A stretch of DNA of 64,000 nucleotides. Origin: Halodesulfovibrio sp. MK-HDV. Its GTDB lineage: Bacteria; Desulfobacterota; Desulfovibrionia; Desulfovibrionales; Desulfovibrionaceae. Position 1 is the stretch's first letter. Each line of letters opens with the position of its first letter. The stretch lies in NCBI RefSeq assembly GCF_009914765.1, contig NZ_WYDS01000006.1, positions 124,001 to 188,000 on the forward strand. The letters are read 5' to 3'. The notes under the pieces were generated by a model. That model was not told the DNA's origin. It searched no databases and worked only from the letters and a program-made list of their open reading frames with translations. The translations under genes and the position numbers were made by a program. This document shows, in pieces, positions 16,672 to 25,393 of the stretch.

Positions 16672-17109
16672 ATGCAGGTAAGGACAATGATAAGAGCATT
16701 CCAACAAGCTGATATGGATCAGGTTATAGCAATATGGCTTGATGCTTCAATCCAAGCTCATGACTTTATAGCGCGTACATTCTGGGAATCTAAGATTAAC
16801 GATATGCGTGAAATATATATTCCATCTGCTGAAACCTATGTTTATGAGGAAAATGGAACAATCAAAGGCTTTGTTGCGTTGTATGAAAATACGATTGCAT
16901 CGATCTTTGTTTCCCCCGATCATCAAAGACTAGGTATTGGCAAGCAACTTATTGCCAAATCTAAGGACGTTCGTTCCCAATTATCTCTTTCAGTCTACAA
17001 ACAAAACCACAGCAGCATTGTTTTTTATAAGGAATGCGGTTTTAAAATTATACGCGAACAAGTTGATACTCATACCGGAGCTCCTGAATTTTTAATGAGT
17101 TTTCCATAA
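16672..17109 (+). CDS. GNAT-family N-acetyltransferase
   Basis: A 145-residue acetyl-CoA-dependent acyltransferase. It has the GNAT core: TYVYEENGTIKGFVAL (motif D), IASIFVSPDHQRLGIGKQLI (motif A with the R-x2-G-x-G/A acetyl-CoA loop; QRLGIG here) and LSVYKQNHSSIVFYKECGF (motif B with N and Y-F-Y-K-x-C-G-F). The IWLDASIQAHDFI opening resembles the YjaB-type subgroup. Possible starts are the ATG at 16672 and one at 16687; homologues of this type usually begin MIR, which favours 16687. Substrate unknown. Confidence 0.85.
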   Translation: MQVRTMIRAFQQADMDQVIAIWLDASIQAHDFIARTFWESKINDMREIYIPSAETYVYEENGTIKGFVALYENTIASIFVSPDHQRLGIGKQLIAKSKDVRSQLSLSVYKQNHSSIVFYKECGFKIIREQVDTHTGAPEFLMSFP

Positions 17110-17562
17110 CCTCCTTGCTAGCTCCCCTCAGCGCTTCGCAATACCTCAGCACAATAAACTGAGGGTGACTTCAGATACCTTGCGGGACATAAATTTTGAA
17201 AACCGGTCAGACACATTTAACGTGTTCGTCCGGTTATTTTAGATGCTCGTAGAAATATGAATTCGAGTTGTTAAGTCGATAAACTTAGGCTGAGAATTGT
17301 TTCCGGCAATGCTAGAGAGCTTAACAGCCAGCATGAAAGCAAGTTTGAAGAATAGGTTTGAAGCTTTGCTAACAGCTCGGATATGCAATGAAACTATTCC
17401 GAATCATAGCTGAAAAATTTTTCGTTAAAAGAAAGCCCCTGTTATCAGTTGATAGCAGGGGCTTTCTTTTAATTGATCTCAAAATCAGCATTTATGTCCC
17501 GCAGTTTGATACGAACTATGCAGGGTCTTTTTTTTATGCGTTTTGGAAACTACGTATGTTGC
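17110..17562. other. Intergenic stretch with hairpins
   Basis: No gene seen in ~450 bp. It contains a 6-bp stem (CCTCAG/CTGAGG, 17144-17164), a two-part stem (AACCGG/CCGGTT with inner ACAC/GTGT, 17201-17235, then ATTTT) that may terminate the GNAT gene, and a strong terminator listed separately. Confidence 0.5.
17429..17470. terminator. Strong bidirectional terminator near the alcohol dehydrogenase gene
   Basis: GAAAGCCCCTGTTATC pairs with GATAGCAGGGGCTTTC (one wobble) around AGTT, with A-rich and T-rich flanks. It lies ~95 bp past the stop of the minus-strand dehydrogenase. Confidence 0.85.
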
Positions 17563-18718
17563 TTATTCGCCGTAGTATGCTGTTTTGAAGAGTTCTTTCA
17601 TCTGCTCAACAGAAATTTCTCTTGGGTTGGTGCTGGTGCAAGGGTCACCTACAGCGCCTTCAGAGATAACATCAAGGCTTGCAAGGAAAGCTTCTTCCGG
17701 CACGCCGAATTCTTTTAAAGAAGTTGGAATATGGAGTGCGTTGTTCAAGTATTCTACAAAGCCGATGAGAGCGTTAACACGTTCTTCAGTTGTGTTGCCT
17801 TCAAGGCCAAGGCGCTTCGCAATGTCTGCGTATTTTTCACCAGCAACTTCTGCGTTGAAGCGAATAGCAGCCGGAAGGTAAATTGCGTTAGCGCAGCCGT
17901 GAGGAATGCTGAACATTTTACCGGTTTTGTGCGCCATACTGTGAACGATCCCCAGAATTGCATTGGAGAAAGACATACCAGCAAGGCACTGTGAAAGGTG
18001 CATTTTAGCGCGTGCGTTCTCGTCACCTTCGTATGACTCTACAAGATGATCCTGAACCATCTCGATGGATTTCATAGCAAGGGCATCAGTCAATTCGTTT
18101 GCCATAATGGAAACGTAGGCTTCCAGTGAATGGGTCAATGCGTCCATGCCGGTGTGGGCAACCAGTTGGCCAGGCATTGTCTGTGCGAGATTGGAATCTA
18201 CAATCGCCATGTCAGGGGTGATGTTGAAATCCGCAATAGGGTATTTCAACTCAGTTTCTTTACTTGTTATGATCGAAAACGCAGTAACTTCTGTACCGGT
18301 TCCGCTAGTGGTAGGAATAGCCACAAAGCGGGCTTTGCGGCGTAACTGCGGCAGGTTGAAAGGAATTGCTGCTTCCTCAAAAGTGAAATTAGGGTTTTCG
18401 TAGAAAATCCACATTGCTTTAGCAGCATCAATAGGTGAGCCGCCACCGACGCCGAGAATGAGGTCCGGCTGGAATTCGTTCATCACGGCAACGCCGCGCA
18501 TAACTGTTTCGTCAGAAGGATCAGCTTCTACGCCTTCAAAAAGACGCGTCTCAATGCCGGCTTCTTTAAGGTAGCTTTCGATTTTTTCTAACGCACCATT
18601 TTTTTTTGATGGAGCCACCGCTGATAACAATAACAGCTTTATTACCATCAAGTGTTTTAAGTTCTTCAATAGTATTTTCACCAAAGTAAACATCTCTAGG
18701 AATAGTAAAACGAGCCAT
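17563..18718 (-). CDS. Iron-containing alcohol dehydrogenase, interrupted by a frameshift in a run of nine A
   Basis: Family III NAD(P)-dependent alcohol dehydrogenase. The main frame (to 18693) carries GVGGGSPIDAAKAM (nucleotide binding), IPTTSGTGTEVT, GMDALTHSLEAY, HSMAHKTG and IPHGCANAIYLP (iron ligands). Its apparent N-terminus is not family-like. The correct N-terminus, MARFTIPRDVYFGENTIEEL, starts at the ATG at 18718 with GGGAGA upstream, but lies in another frame; the frames meet in A9 on the coding strand (T9 at 18599-18607). Eight A would give one continuous ~385-residue protein. So this is either a real frameshift mutation, a base-call error in the homopolymer, or a site of polymerase slippage. 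It is divergent from an HxlR regulator. Confidence 0.85.
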
Positions 18719-19164
18719 GTGTAAGTCTCCCTATTGTATAAATAGTATTGTAAATTTAGTTATGTTTTTCTTTGTGCCAATTGCATTGTCGACGCGCTTA
18801 GTGAATCACATTATCTTGCTGCTTGCAGGGGGAAAGAGTGGGCAATACAAAAACAATGCACAAAGAGAAATAGGCGCTGCACCCACCTTGGATACACAGC
18901 CAAGTTGTATAAACAGTATTTCGATTTTTCTGTAAAGTACGCACTTTTCGGTGCAGTAGTGTGCATTTTGATACTGGTTTACAAAAGGTAACTACCCAGA
19001 AATACATTCGTGGGGGTGTCCAATACTTGGCGAATATGCTATTGATATCCCGATAAGCATGTGGATGTAGAACGTCATGTGCGTAGTAAAATAAACTTGC
19101 AATCAATGAATGATCAGAATCTGTTGCGATTGCTGATTACGATATTTATGTAAAGGTTGGTTTA
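18719..19164. other. Divergent intergenic region between alcohol dehydrogenase and HxlR genes
   Basis: About 445 bp without a convincing gene. It should hold the two divergent promoters and, by the usual HxlR arrangement, possibly the operator through which the regulator controls the dehydrogenase. I found no clear palindrome. Confidence 0.4.
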
Positions 19165-19521
19165 ATGCCTGAAGATAGAACGAATAAGATTAGTTGCAGC
19201 AGCTATGCGTACGAACTTGAAATTGCTTTTGAAATTCTTTCAGGCAAATGGGTGCCTCAAATTATTTGGCATTTGGCTAAAGGAGAGCAGCGTTTTGGAC
19301 AGCTACGAAAGTTGATGCCGAAAGTGACGCAAAAAATGCTCACCCAGCAGCTTCGCAGTTTGGAAAAGAATGGCATAATCAACAGAAAAGCCTATCCGGA
19401 AGTTCCTCCCGTGGTGGAGTATTCACTTACGGAGATTGGAAAAAAGTTAATCCCTTCGTTTGATAGCCTTGATGCATGGGCTGTGGAGTATTTGAAAAAT
19501 AGAGATGAGCAGGCTGAATAA
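19165..19521 (+). CDS. HxlR-family winged-helix regulator
   Basis: A 118-residue protein typical of HxlR/MarR-like single-domain regulators: ILSGKWVPQIIWHLAKGEQRF, RKLMPKVTQKMLTQQLRSLE (recognition helix) and a VEYSLTEIGKKL wing. A Cys at residue 10, before the winged helix, is where many HxlR proteins sense electrophiles or oxidants. It is divergent from the alcohol dehydrogenase and 165 bp upstream of korA; either could be its target. Confidence 0.9.
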   Translation: MPEDRTNKISCSSYAYELEIAFEILSGKWVPQIIWHLAKGEQRFGQLRKLMPKVTQKMLTQQLRSLEKNGIINRKAYPEVPPVVEYSLTEIGKKLIPSFDSLDAWAVEYLKNRDEQAE

Positions 19522-19686
19522 AAAGAGTATTATAATTCCGCAAGTTGCACACTGAACAGTTTTTTACGAGCTGGCTGAATGTTACGGAAATATGTCTTTT
19601 CATAATATCTTTTGCCAAGTTGACTTATCTGCTATCGTGGAGACTACATTTTCTACAACCTCAGTTTTTCCTGTATTGGAGGTTTT

Positions 19687-21375
19687 GTGCCCACATTCGA
19701 CAGAACAATCATAATCGCCGGAGCGGCTGGTCAGGGACTGGTCACTGTTGGTGAGTTGCTCAGTAAGCTTTTGACCCGCGCAGGGTATGAAGTATTTGCA
19801 ACACAGTATTACATGTCGCGTATTCGTGGAGGTCAGAACTCCTTTCGAATCCGTATAAGCGATATGCCGCAGTTTGCTTCAGCAGATGAATGCGATATTT
19901 TGTTTGCATTCGATCAGGATGCAGTCGCACAACATTTTGAAATGCTGCACGAAAGCGGAACCGTTATTTTAAGCGATAAGCTTAATGCTATGAACAAGCA
20001 GTGCGTAAGCATCCCTTTTGATACGCTCGCTTCTAAGCCCCTATATGAAAACGTGGTGGCTTTAGGTGTGTTGTGTGCATTGCTCGGACTGGATCGTTCG
20101 TTGCCGGAACAATTGTTGTCTGAACGCTTTACTCCTAAGGGGGAAAAGGTTGTTACAGATAATATTGAAACACTAGGCGGCGCGTACGATTGGAGTTTAA
20201 ATTTCACAGACAAATGTTCACAGTTACCTAAAATGCACATGCATCCGGAACGTATCCTTATCAACGGCAATACCAGCATTGCCTTGGGTGCTATGGCGGC
20301 AGGCGTAAAATTTTGTTCGTTTTACCCTATGACACCGGGATCTTCTGTCGCACAAACGCTCATTAACCACTCCCAAGAAATGGGTATAGTGGTTGAGCAG
20401 GTGGAAGATGAAATTGCAGCGTTGAATATGGCACTCGGTGCTTCATACGCTGGCGCAGCCTCGATTGTTCCTACATCGGGTGGTGGATTTGCACTTATGA
20501 CGGAAGCTGTGAGTCTTTCGGGGATCATGGAGCAGCCAATTGTGGTTGTTATTGCACAACGACCGGGCCCCGCAACAGGTATGCCGACTCGTACAGAGCA
20601 AGGTGACCTGCTGTTTGCCATGTTCGGCGGACACGGTGAATTCCCGCGTATAATTTTGACCCCAAGCACAGTCGAAGAATGTTTCGAAATGGGGCATCGC
20701 GCCATCAGGTGCGCAGAACAATACCAAAGTCCGGTAATTATTCTTACAGACCAATTCCTCGCAGATGGTTTGCAGAGTCTAGAAACATACGACCTGCACG
20801 ATCTGCCTGAAGTGGCACAACCGGACTATTCTGATACTCATTCAGAAGGCTACAAACGTTATTTACTGACGGATGATGGAATTTCACCGCGCCGCATTCC
20901 AGGCTATGGTAAATCCATTGTTCTGGCAGACAGCCATGCACACAACGAACGCGGTAATATTACGGAAGATAGGCAGCTCCGTAATGTGATGGTGGAAAAA
21001 ATGCTGCTGAAAGAGTCCTGTATCCGTAAAGATGTGCTTCCTCCGCGGTATTTCGGAAACGAAAATGCGGACAAGTTGCTTATCTGTTGGGGCTCAGTAG
21101 AAGGCGCCGTGCGTGAGGCAGCAGCAGAGATGACAGAACGTGGCGAAAACGTCGCAGTGCTCAGCTTCTCACAAGTTTGGCCGTTGAATGTGGAGCAGTT
21201 CCTGCCGTATCTGGAAAACGCCAAAGAACGTGTGTGCATTGAAGGAAACTCCAATGCACAGTTTGCATGGCTGTTGAAAGGGCTCACCTGTGTTCCTATT
21301 CAGAAAATAGTCAGCAGATACGACGGACGTCCGCTAACCGCTGGCTACATTATCCGTAAGATGTACGAGGAGTAG
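19687..21375 (+). CDS. korA: 2-oxoacid:ferredoxin oxidoreductase, fused gamma-alpha subunit
   Basis: With the next gene it forms an enzyme that oxidatively decarboxylates a 2-oxoacid (2-oxoglutarate type likely) to an acyl-CoA with ferredoxin as electron acceptor. The 562 residues comprise an N-terminal gamma domain (about 1-180; IIIAGAAGQGLVTVGELLSK, MSRIRGGQNSFRIR) and the alpha domain (about 190-560; GNTSIALGAMAAGVKF, YPMTPGSSVAQTL, VEQVEDEIAALNMALGASYAGA, TSGGGFALM). The start is GTG at 19687 with GGAGG nine bases upstream. The stop is 5 bp before korB. No separate ferredoxin-like delta subunit is present, as in two-gene Kor systems. Confidence 0.9.
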   Translation: MPTFDRTIIIAGAAGQGLVTVGELLSKLLTRAGYEVFATQYYMSRIRGGQNSFRIRISDMPQFASADECDILFAFDQDAVAQHFEMLHESGTVILSDKLNAMNKQCVSIPFDTLASKPLYENVVALGVLCALLGLDRSLPEQLLSERFTPKGEKVVTDNIETLGGAYDWSLNFTDKCSQLPKMHMHPERILINGNTSIALGAMAAGVKFCSFYPMTPGSSVAQTLINHSQEMGIVVEQVEDEIAALNMALGASYAGAASIVPTSGGGFALMTEAVSLSGIMEQPIVVVIAQRPGPATGMPTRTEQGDLLFAMFGGHGEFPRIILTPSTVEECFEMGHRAIRCAEQYQSPVIILTDQFLADGLQSLETYDLHDLPEVAQPDYSDTHSEGYKRYLLTDDGISPRRIPGYGKSIVLADSHAHNERGNITEDRQLRNVMVEKMLLKESCIRKDVLPPRYFGNENADKLLICWGSVEGAVREAAAEMTERGENVAVLSFSQVWPLNVEQFLPYLENAKERVCIEGNSNAQFAWLLKGLTCVPIQKIVSRYDGRPLTAGYIIRKMYEE

Positions 21376-21380
21376 GCACT

Positions 21381-22232
21381 ATGCGCGATATCAACGAATA
21401 TGGTCATTACAACGAAGCTTGGTGCCCCGGCTGTGGTAACTTTGATATTTTGAAAGCATTAAAGCAAACGCTTGCTGAACTGGATATTGCACCGCATCAA
21501 GCGGCGATTATTTCAGGAATCGGGCAGGCTGCCAAAGTGCCGCATTACATAACTGCCAACGGATTTAACGGGCTGCACGGCAGAGCGTTACCACCGGCAC
21601 AGGCGGTAAAGATTGTTAATCCGGAGCTTACAGTTATTGCCGCCAGTGGTGACGGCTGTACCTACGGTGAGGGCGGAAACCATTTTCTTGCCGCCATCAG
21701 GCGCAATGTGGATATGGTAGCACTCGTGCACGATAATCAGGTGTATGGACTCACCAAGGGGCAGGCAAGCCCGACAACTTTAGAAGGGCAGATAACAAAG
21801 ACGCAGCCGTTTGGTGTAACAAATTCGCCGTTTAATCCAGTGGAAGTAGCCATTGCCATGCGCGCAAACTTTGTTGCCCGTTCTTTCTCCGGTAATGTGC
21901 CGCATCTGGTGGAAACATTAAAGGCCGCTATTGCACACCCGGGATTCGCTCTTGTGGACGTGTTCCAACCATGTGTTACCTTTAACAAGGTGAACACCTT
22001 TGGTTGGTATAAAAAGCGTTGTTACGAGCTAGGTGAAGAGTACGACTCAACAAACTGGCATGCTGCTATTGAAAAAGCAAACGAGTTTGATGAGCAGATT
22101 CCTATAGGTGTGCTCTACACTAATGATCGTCCTGCCTACGGTGGGCATCTTCCTAAAGATCTTGAGTATCCGCTTGGCTCTGGGGATGTTAATCATGAAA
22201 TGTTTGATAACATCGTGAAAAAGTATTCCTAA
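21381..22232 (+). CDS. korB: 2-oxoacid:ferredoxin oxidoreductase, beta (thiamine pyrophosphate) subunit
   Basis: A 283-residue TPP-binding subunit and partner of the upstream alpha-gamma chain. It shows WCPGCGNFDIL (Fe-S cysteines), ISGIGQAAKVPHY, LHGRALPPAQAVK, the TPP-Mg motif ASGDGCTYGEGGNHFLAA with HDNQVYGLTKGQASPT, and a third cluster cysteine in VDVFQPCVTFNK. The specificity (2-oxoglutarate, 2-oxoisovalerate or pyruvate) cannot be settled by eye. Translationally coupled to korA and closed by a terminator. Confidence 0.92.
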   Translation: MRDINEYGHYNEAWCPGCGNFDILKALKQTLAELDIAPHQAAIISGIGQAAKVPHYITANGFNGLHGRALPPAQAVKIVNPELTVIAASGDGCTYGEGGNHFLAAIRRNVDMVALVHDNQVYGLTKGQASPTTLEGQITKTQPFGVTNSPFNPVEVAIAMRANFVARSFSGNVPHLVETLKAAIAHPGFALVDVFQPCVTFNKVNTFGWYKKRCYELGEEYDSTNWHAAIEKANEFDEQIPIGVLYTNDRPAYGGHLPKDLEYPLGSGDVNHEMFDNIVKKYS

Positions 22233-22251
22233 AATCAGATAAAATACATAC

Positions 22252-22286
22252 AGGCTGCTTCCCATATAGGGAGGCAGCCTTTTTTG
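22252..22286 (+). terminator. Intrinsic terminator after korB
   Basis: AGGCTGCTTCCC pairs with GGGAGGCAGCCT (one wobble), loop ATATA, followed by six T. Confidence 0.9.
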
Positions 22287-22626
22287 TTTTCAGCTTTTCT
22301 TCGACGAGATACTCGTTGGTCTTCGATAAAACATTCGCATGTCTCCGACGGATAGGAGAGCTCACCCCACGGCACTTGCTTCCGTAACGCTCCTAGACTC
22401 GCGAACGGTTGACTGGCGCAGCCTAAACGCTTCGTAGATGGACACTGTCCCTTTAACCCCGTCCATATTTTTTAGTAATTCGGTTATTGTTAAAAAATAG
22501 TGGGATGCGCGTTTTGTCTCTTTGGAAGGGCAATATATCCATTCTTTCCCTCTTCATTTTGGATATACTGAATGTACTTTTTATAGTGCGGGAAGTTGAA
22601 AGACATAAACGAAAGGACGGGTGTGT
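22287..22626. other. Intergenic stretch with an element related to the tRNA-array spacer
   Basis: No gene seen in ~340 bp. Around 22376-22404 the sequence CACCCCACGGCACTTGCTTC and the following CGTAA closely resemble the CACCCCTAGGGCACTTGCAT-CCGTA block found in every tRNA-Arg array spacer (e.g. 11826 onward), and a TGGCG element follows in both. It is probably a diverged copy of a dispersed intergenic repeat. Confidence 0.45.
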
Positions 22627-23118
22627 ATGCTTACCTATATAGAGCGCAGAGAAAAAACGGACATTGCACTTATCGAAACCCTTGTGCAAAGCATGGCTGT
22701 GTTACCGGATTTACGGTTATTCAGCGTGCTTGAAACATTGCTTACAGATGAAGTTGTTGTTGATTACACATCGCTGGTCGGTGGAGAACCACACGAGGAG
22801 ACGCCAAAGGGTGTAATCCGTCGCTGGAAAGAATCTTTGTGCGGGTTTGATGCTACACAGCATAAACTAGAGAATATTGTTGTTGAACTAAAAGGGCAGG
22901 AAGCCACAGTAAAGGCTAATGCTACCGCCACATATTTTTTGAATGAACACATATGGGAAGGCAAAGGTCGCTATGTGTTCGGATGTCGCTTTACTGCAGA
23001 TGGTTGGAAGATTAACAAACTTCAATTTAATTTCGAGAGCGAAAAAGGCAAACGGGATATTCTTCAAAAAGCTCGGGAGCTGGTAGATAAAAAAGGAAAA
23101 TGCAATATGAACGAGTGA
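22627..23118 (+). CDS. NTF2/SnoaL-like domain protein
   Basis: A 163-residue cytoplasmic protein with the cone-like NTF2 pattern: an N-terminal helix pair, VVVDYTSLVGG, a KGVIRRWKESLCGFDATQHKL stretch (positions ~58-80) and beta strands VELKGQEATVKANATATYFL and WEGKGRYVFGCRFTADGWKI. Families of this fold include small polyketide cyclases, dehydratases and binding proteins; no catalytic pair can be assigned. The ATG at 22627 has AAGGA nine bases upstream; a GTG at 22621 is too close to it. Confidence 0.75.
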   Translation: MLTYIERREKTDIALIETLVQSMAVLPDLRLFSVLETLLTDEVVVDYTSLVGGEPHEETPKGVIRRWKESLCGFDATQHKLENIVVELKGQEATVKANATATYFLNEHIWEGKGRYVFGCRFTADGWKINKLQFNFESEKGKRDILQKARELVDKKGKCNMNE

Positions 23119-23162
23119 GCCACACCTGCTTTGATTGACCAACATTCCTCGACAAAAAATGA

Positions 23163-23200
23163 AAAAGGCTTCTGCATACAAAATGCGGAAGCCTTTTTTT
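23163..23200 (+). terminator. Intrinsic terminator after the NTF2-like gene
   Basis: AAAGGCTTCTGCAT pairs with ATGCGGAAGCCTTT (one wobble), loop ACAAA, then T7. Confidence 0.9.
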
Positions 23201-23264
23201 GTGCTTTCTGAGACACAATGTCTTTGTCGAAAGAGTGTTGACGAAATGTTGAAATCAATCTAAC

Positions 23265-23303
23265 CAAATGAATAAATCAAATGAATGAATCAAGTGAATG
23301 AAT
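23265..23303. repeat. Three tandem 13-bp repeats upstream of the TetR gene
   Basis: CAAATGAATAAAT, CAAATGAATGAAT and CAAGTGAATGAAT lie end to end. They start just after a possible promoter (TTGACG at 23238, 17-bp spacer, TAACCA at 23261) and end 20 bp before the TetR start codon. They could be an iteron-like operator or a slippage-prone tract. Confidence 0.8.
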
Positions 23304-23322
23304 TAATTTTAAGGATGAAGAT

Positions 23323-24015
23323 ATGTCTGCAAAAGTGTGGAAGGAACGAAAAGTTCGAAAAACACCAGAAGAAACTCGCCAGTCTCTACTGGGTGCAGGG
23401 CTTATGCTGTTTGGTCGGGATGGATATAAAAATGTGACAACTAGAGCTTTGGCTGAAGAAGCCGGAGTGAATCAGGCTGCCATTCCGTATCATTTTGGCG
23501 GCAAGAAAGAACTCTACATCGCTGTGGCAGAAAGCATTGTGGAAGATGTTTCGAAGCAGTTTGGTTCCATGGTGGAAATGTTGAATAAAGATCTACACAC
23601 AGCAAATGGCGACAAGAAGGCAATTGCAGAAACACTTACTGCCTTTATTAATATCTTTTTGAATACGGTTCTGGGCAACGATGTGAATGAGCTGCGGTTC
23701 CAGTTTATCAATCAGGAATATCTGCGCCCGAGTGATGGGTTCACTATCATTTATGAACGAGTGATTCAGCATGTGCATAAATTTCTCACAGCATTGGTAT
23801 CTACATGCTTCTCGCTGCCGGAAGAATCCGAAGAAGCCAAGCTGCGGGCAAACTCCCTAGCGGGTCTGATGCTCATTTATCTGTTTGGTCGTCCTGTAGT
23901 GCTGAAACGAACAGGGTGGGATGAATACACCCCGCAAAATATTGCTAAGATAAACACAGCGGTAACAGAAATGGCGTTGAACATGCTGTGTCTGAACAGT
24001 GCTCTGAAGGATTAA
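23323..24015 (+). CDS. TetR-family regulator of the RND efflux operon
   Basis: A 230-residue repressor-type protein: an N-terminal helix-turn-helix (RQSLLGAGLMLFGRDGYKNV, TRALAEEAGVNQAAIPYHFG, KKELYIAV; about residues 18-70) and a C-terminal ligand-binding domain like the CerR subgroup (F-x-N-Q-E-Y-L-R-P block at ~130-140). The start has AAGGATGAAG upstream. It is the first gene of a three-gene operon, 4 bp before the adaptor gene, so it probably autoregulates and controls the pump. Confidence 0.9.
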   Translation: MSAKVWKERKVRKTPEETRQSLLGAGLMLFGRDGYKNVTTRALAEEAGVNQAAIPYHFGGKKELYIAVAESIVEDVSKQFGSMVEMLNKDLHTANGDKKAIAETLTAFINIFLNTVLGNDVNELRFQFINQEYLRPSDGFTIIYERVIQHVHKFLTALVSTCFSLPEESEEAKLRANSLAGLMLIYLFGRPVVLKRTGWDEYTPQNIAKINTAVTEMALNMLCLNSALKD

Positions 24016-24019
24016 TATC

Positions 24020-25393
24020 ATGCGGTTGCTCGACATTGTGAAGACGAGAAAGCTGGTAGTGGTGCCAGTTCTGCTCATTGGTGTACTGGTTTTTGTGGGC
24101 ATGGTTAAGACAAAAAAAGCACCACAAAGAGTGCCGCCGCAGGAGCGAGTGCAGGTTGTACGCACTCTTACTGTTCCGGCGGTGAGTGTTGTGCCGCGTG
24201 CTCTGGGCTATGGCTATGTGCAGCCGGGGCAGGTGTGGGACGCTGTTGCTGAAACGAGTGGCAAGATTGTAGCTGTGCATCCGGCGCTGAAGAAAGGTAA
24301 CATTATCGGCAAGGGTGAAGTGCTGTTACGTATAGATCCTGTTGAACAAGGAAATGCGCGGCAGCGTGACGAAGCCAATGTACAGGATGTTCTCGCGCAG
24401 ATTCGCAGACTGGATCAAACCGAAAAAGATACCCAACGCAAGTTGAAAATTGAGCAAGACAAGCTGAAACTGAGTCGTAGTGAGCTTGATCGTAATTCTA
24501 TCTTGTTTGCAAACAATGTAATTTCTAAATCAGAACAGGACACGGTCGAACACAATTACCTGACACAGAGTAATGCTGTGCAGAATTACTCTTCTACCTT
24601 GAACACTATTCCTGCGGAACGCCAACAGTTACGTGCGCGTCTTTCATCAGCTCGTTCGCAGGTGGCAGATGCAAAACACGACGAAGCAAAGACTGTTATT
24701 CGTGCTCCGTTTGACTGCCGTGTTGCGGACGAGAAAGTGGAAATTGGTCAAGCAGTAAAAACAGGGGAGCTGCTGGCAACGCTGGATAGCATGGGACGCT
24801 CTGAAGCTCTTGCGCAGGTTCCGTTGTATCTTTTCAAAAACGTAGTGCCCCGCGGAGAACGGCCAAATTTCGATGACGGGAAATCTACAGAAGTTGTGCG
24901 CGATTTTGTTAAGCTGGATGCTATCATTCGTCTAAAATTACCGGATAGCATTGTGGAATGGACAGGCAAAGTTGTGCGCTTGAGTGATGCCGTGGATACT
25001 GCAACTCGCACCATAGGTATTTATGTTGCGGTGGATGATCCGTACCTAAAAGCAGAAGGCGGCAAGCGACCTCCTTTGCTTAAAAATATTTATGCAGAAG
25101 TAGAGCTGCGCGGTGCTCCGCGTCCGAATACTGTTATTGTTCCCCGCTCTGCCGTGCACGACAAAACTGTGTATGTGGTAGATACACAGAACCGTTTGCG
25201 TTTGCGCACAGTGGTAACGCATTCTCCGCAGTCCGGATTTGTTTCTATTTCAAGCGGCATCAAAGCTGGCGATGTAATCGTGCTGAGTGACGTAGTGCCA
25301 GCCATCGACGGTATGCTTTTAAAAACAGTGGACGATGCTAAAGCTCTCCAGCGTCTTGTTGCCGAGGCAACTGGTGAAGGGAGCGTAAAATGA
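24020..25393 (+). CDS. RND efflux periplasmic adaptor (HlyD/MFP family)
   Basis: A 457-residue adaptor linking an inner-membrane RND pump to an outer-membrane channel. It has one N-terminal membrane anchor (VVPVLLIGVLVFVGMV), a barrel-sandwich hybrid (GYVQPGQVWDAVAETSGKI and VIRAPFDCRVADEKVEIGQ), a long coiled-coil hairpin (about 115-225) and C-terminal beta-barrel and membrane-proximal domains (NTVIVPRSAVHDKTVYVVD). Its end overlaps the permease start by 4 bp (ATGA), indicating coupled translation. No outer-membrane factor is encoded nearby. Confidence 0.9.
   Translation: MRLLDIVKTRKLVVVPVLLIGVLVFVGMVKTKKAPQRVPPQERVQVVRTLTVPAVSVVPRALGYGYVQPGQVWDAVAETSGKIVAVHPALKKGNIIGKGEVLLRIDPVEQGNARQRDEANVQDVLAQIRRLDQTEKDTQRKLKIEQDKLKLSRSELDRNSILFANNVISKSEQDTVEHNYLTQSNAVQNYSSTLNTIPAERQQLRARLSSARSQVADAKHDEAKTVIRAPFDCRVADEKVEIGQAVKTGELLATLDSMGRSEALAQVPLYLFKNVVPRGERPNFDDGKSTEVVRDFVKLDAIIRLKLPDSIVEWTGKVVRLSDAVDTATRTIGIYVAVDDPYLKAEGGKRPPLLKNIYAEVELRGAPRPNTVIVPRSAVHDKTVYVVDTQNRLRLRTVVTHSPQSGFVSISSGIKAGDVIVLSDVVPAIDGMLLKTVDDAKALQRLVAEATGEGSVK

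Noticed and set aside
18616-18693. N-terminus MFTLVKILLK of the alcohol dehydrogenase main frame
   Set aside because: It is an out-of-frame reading of the true N-terminal codons before the A9 run.
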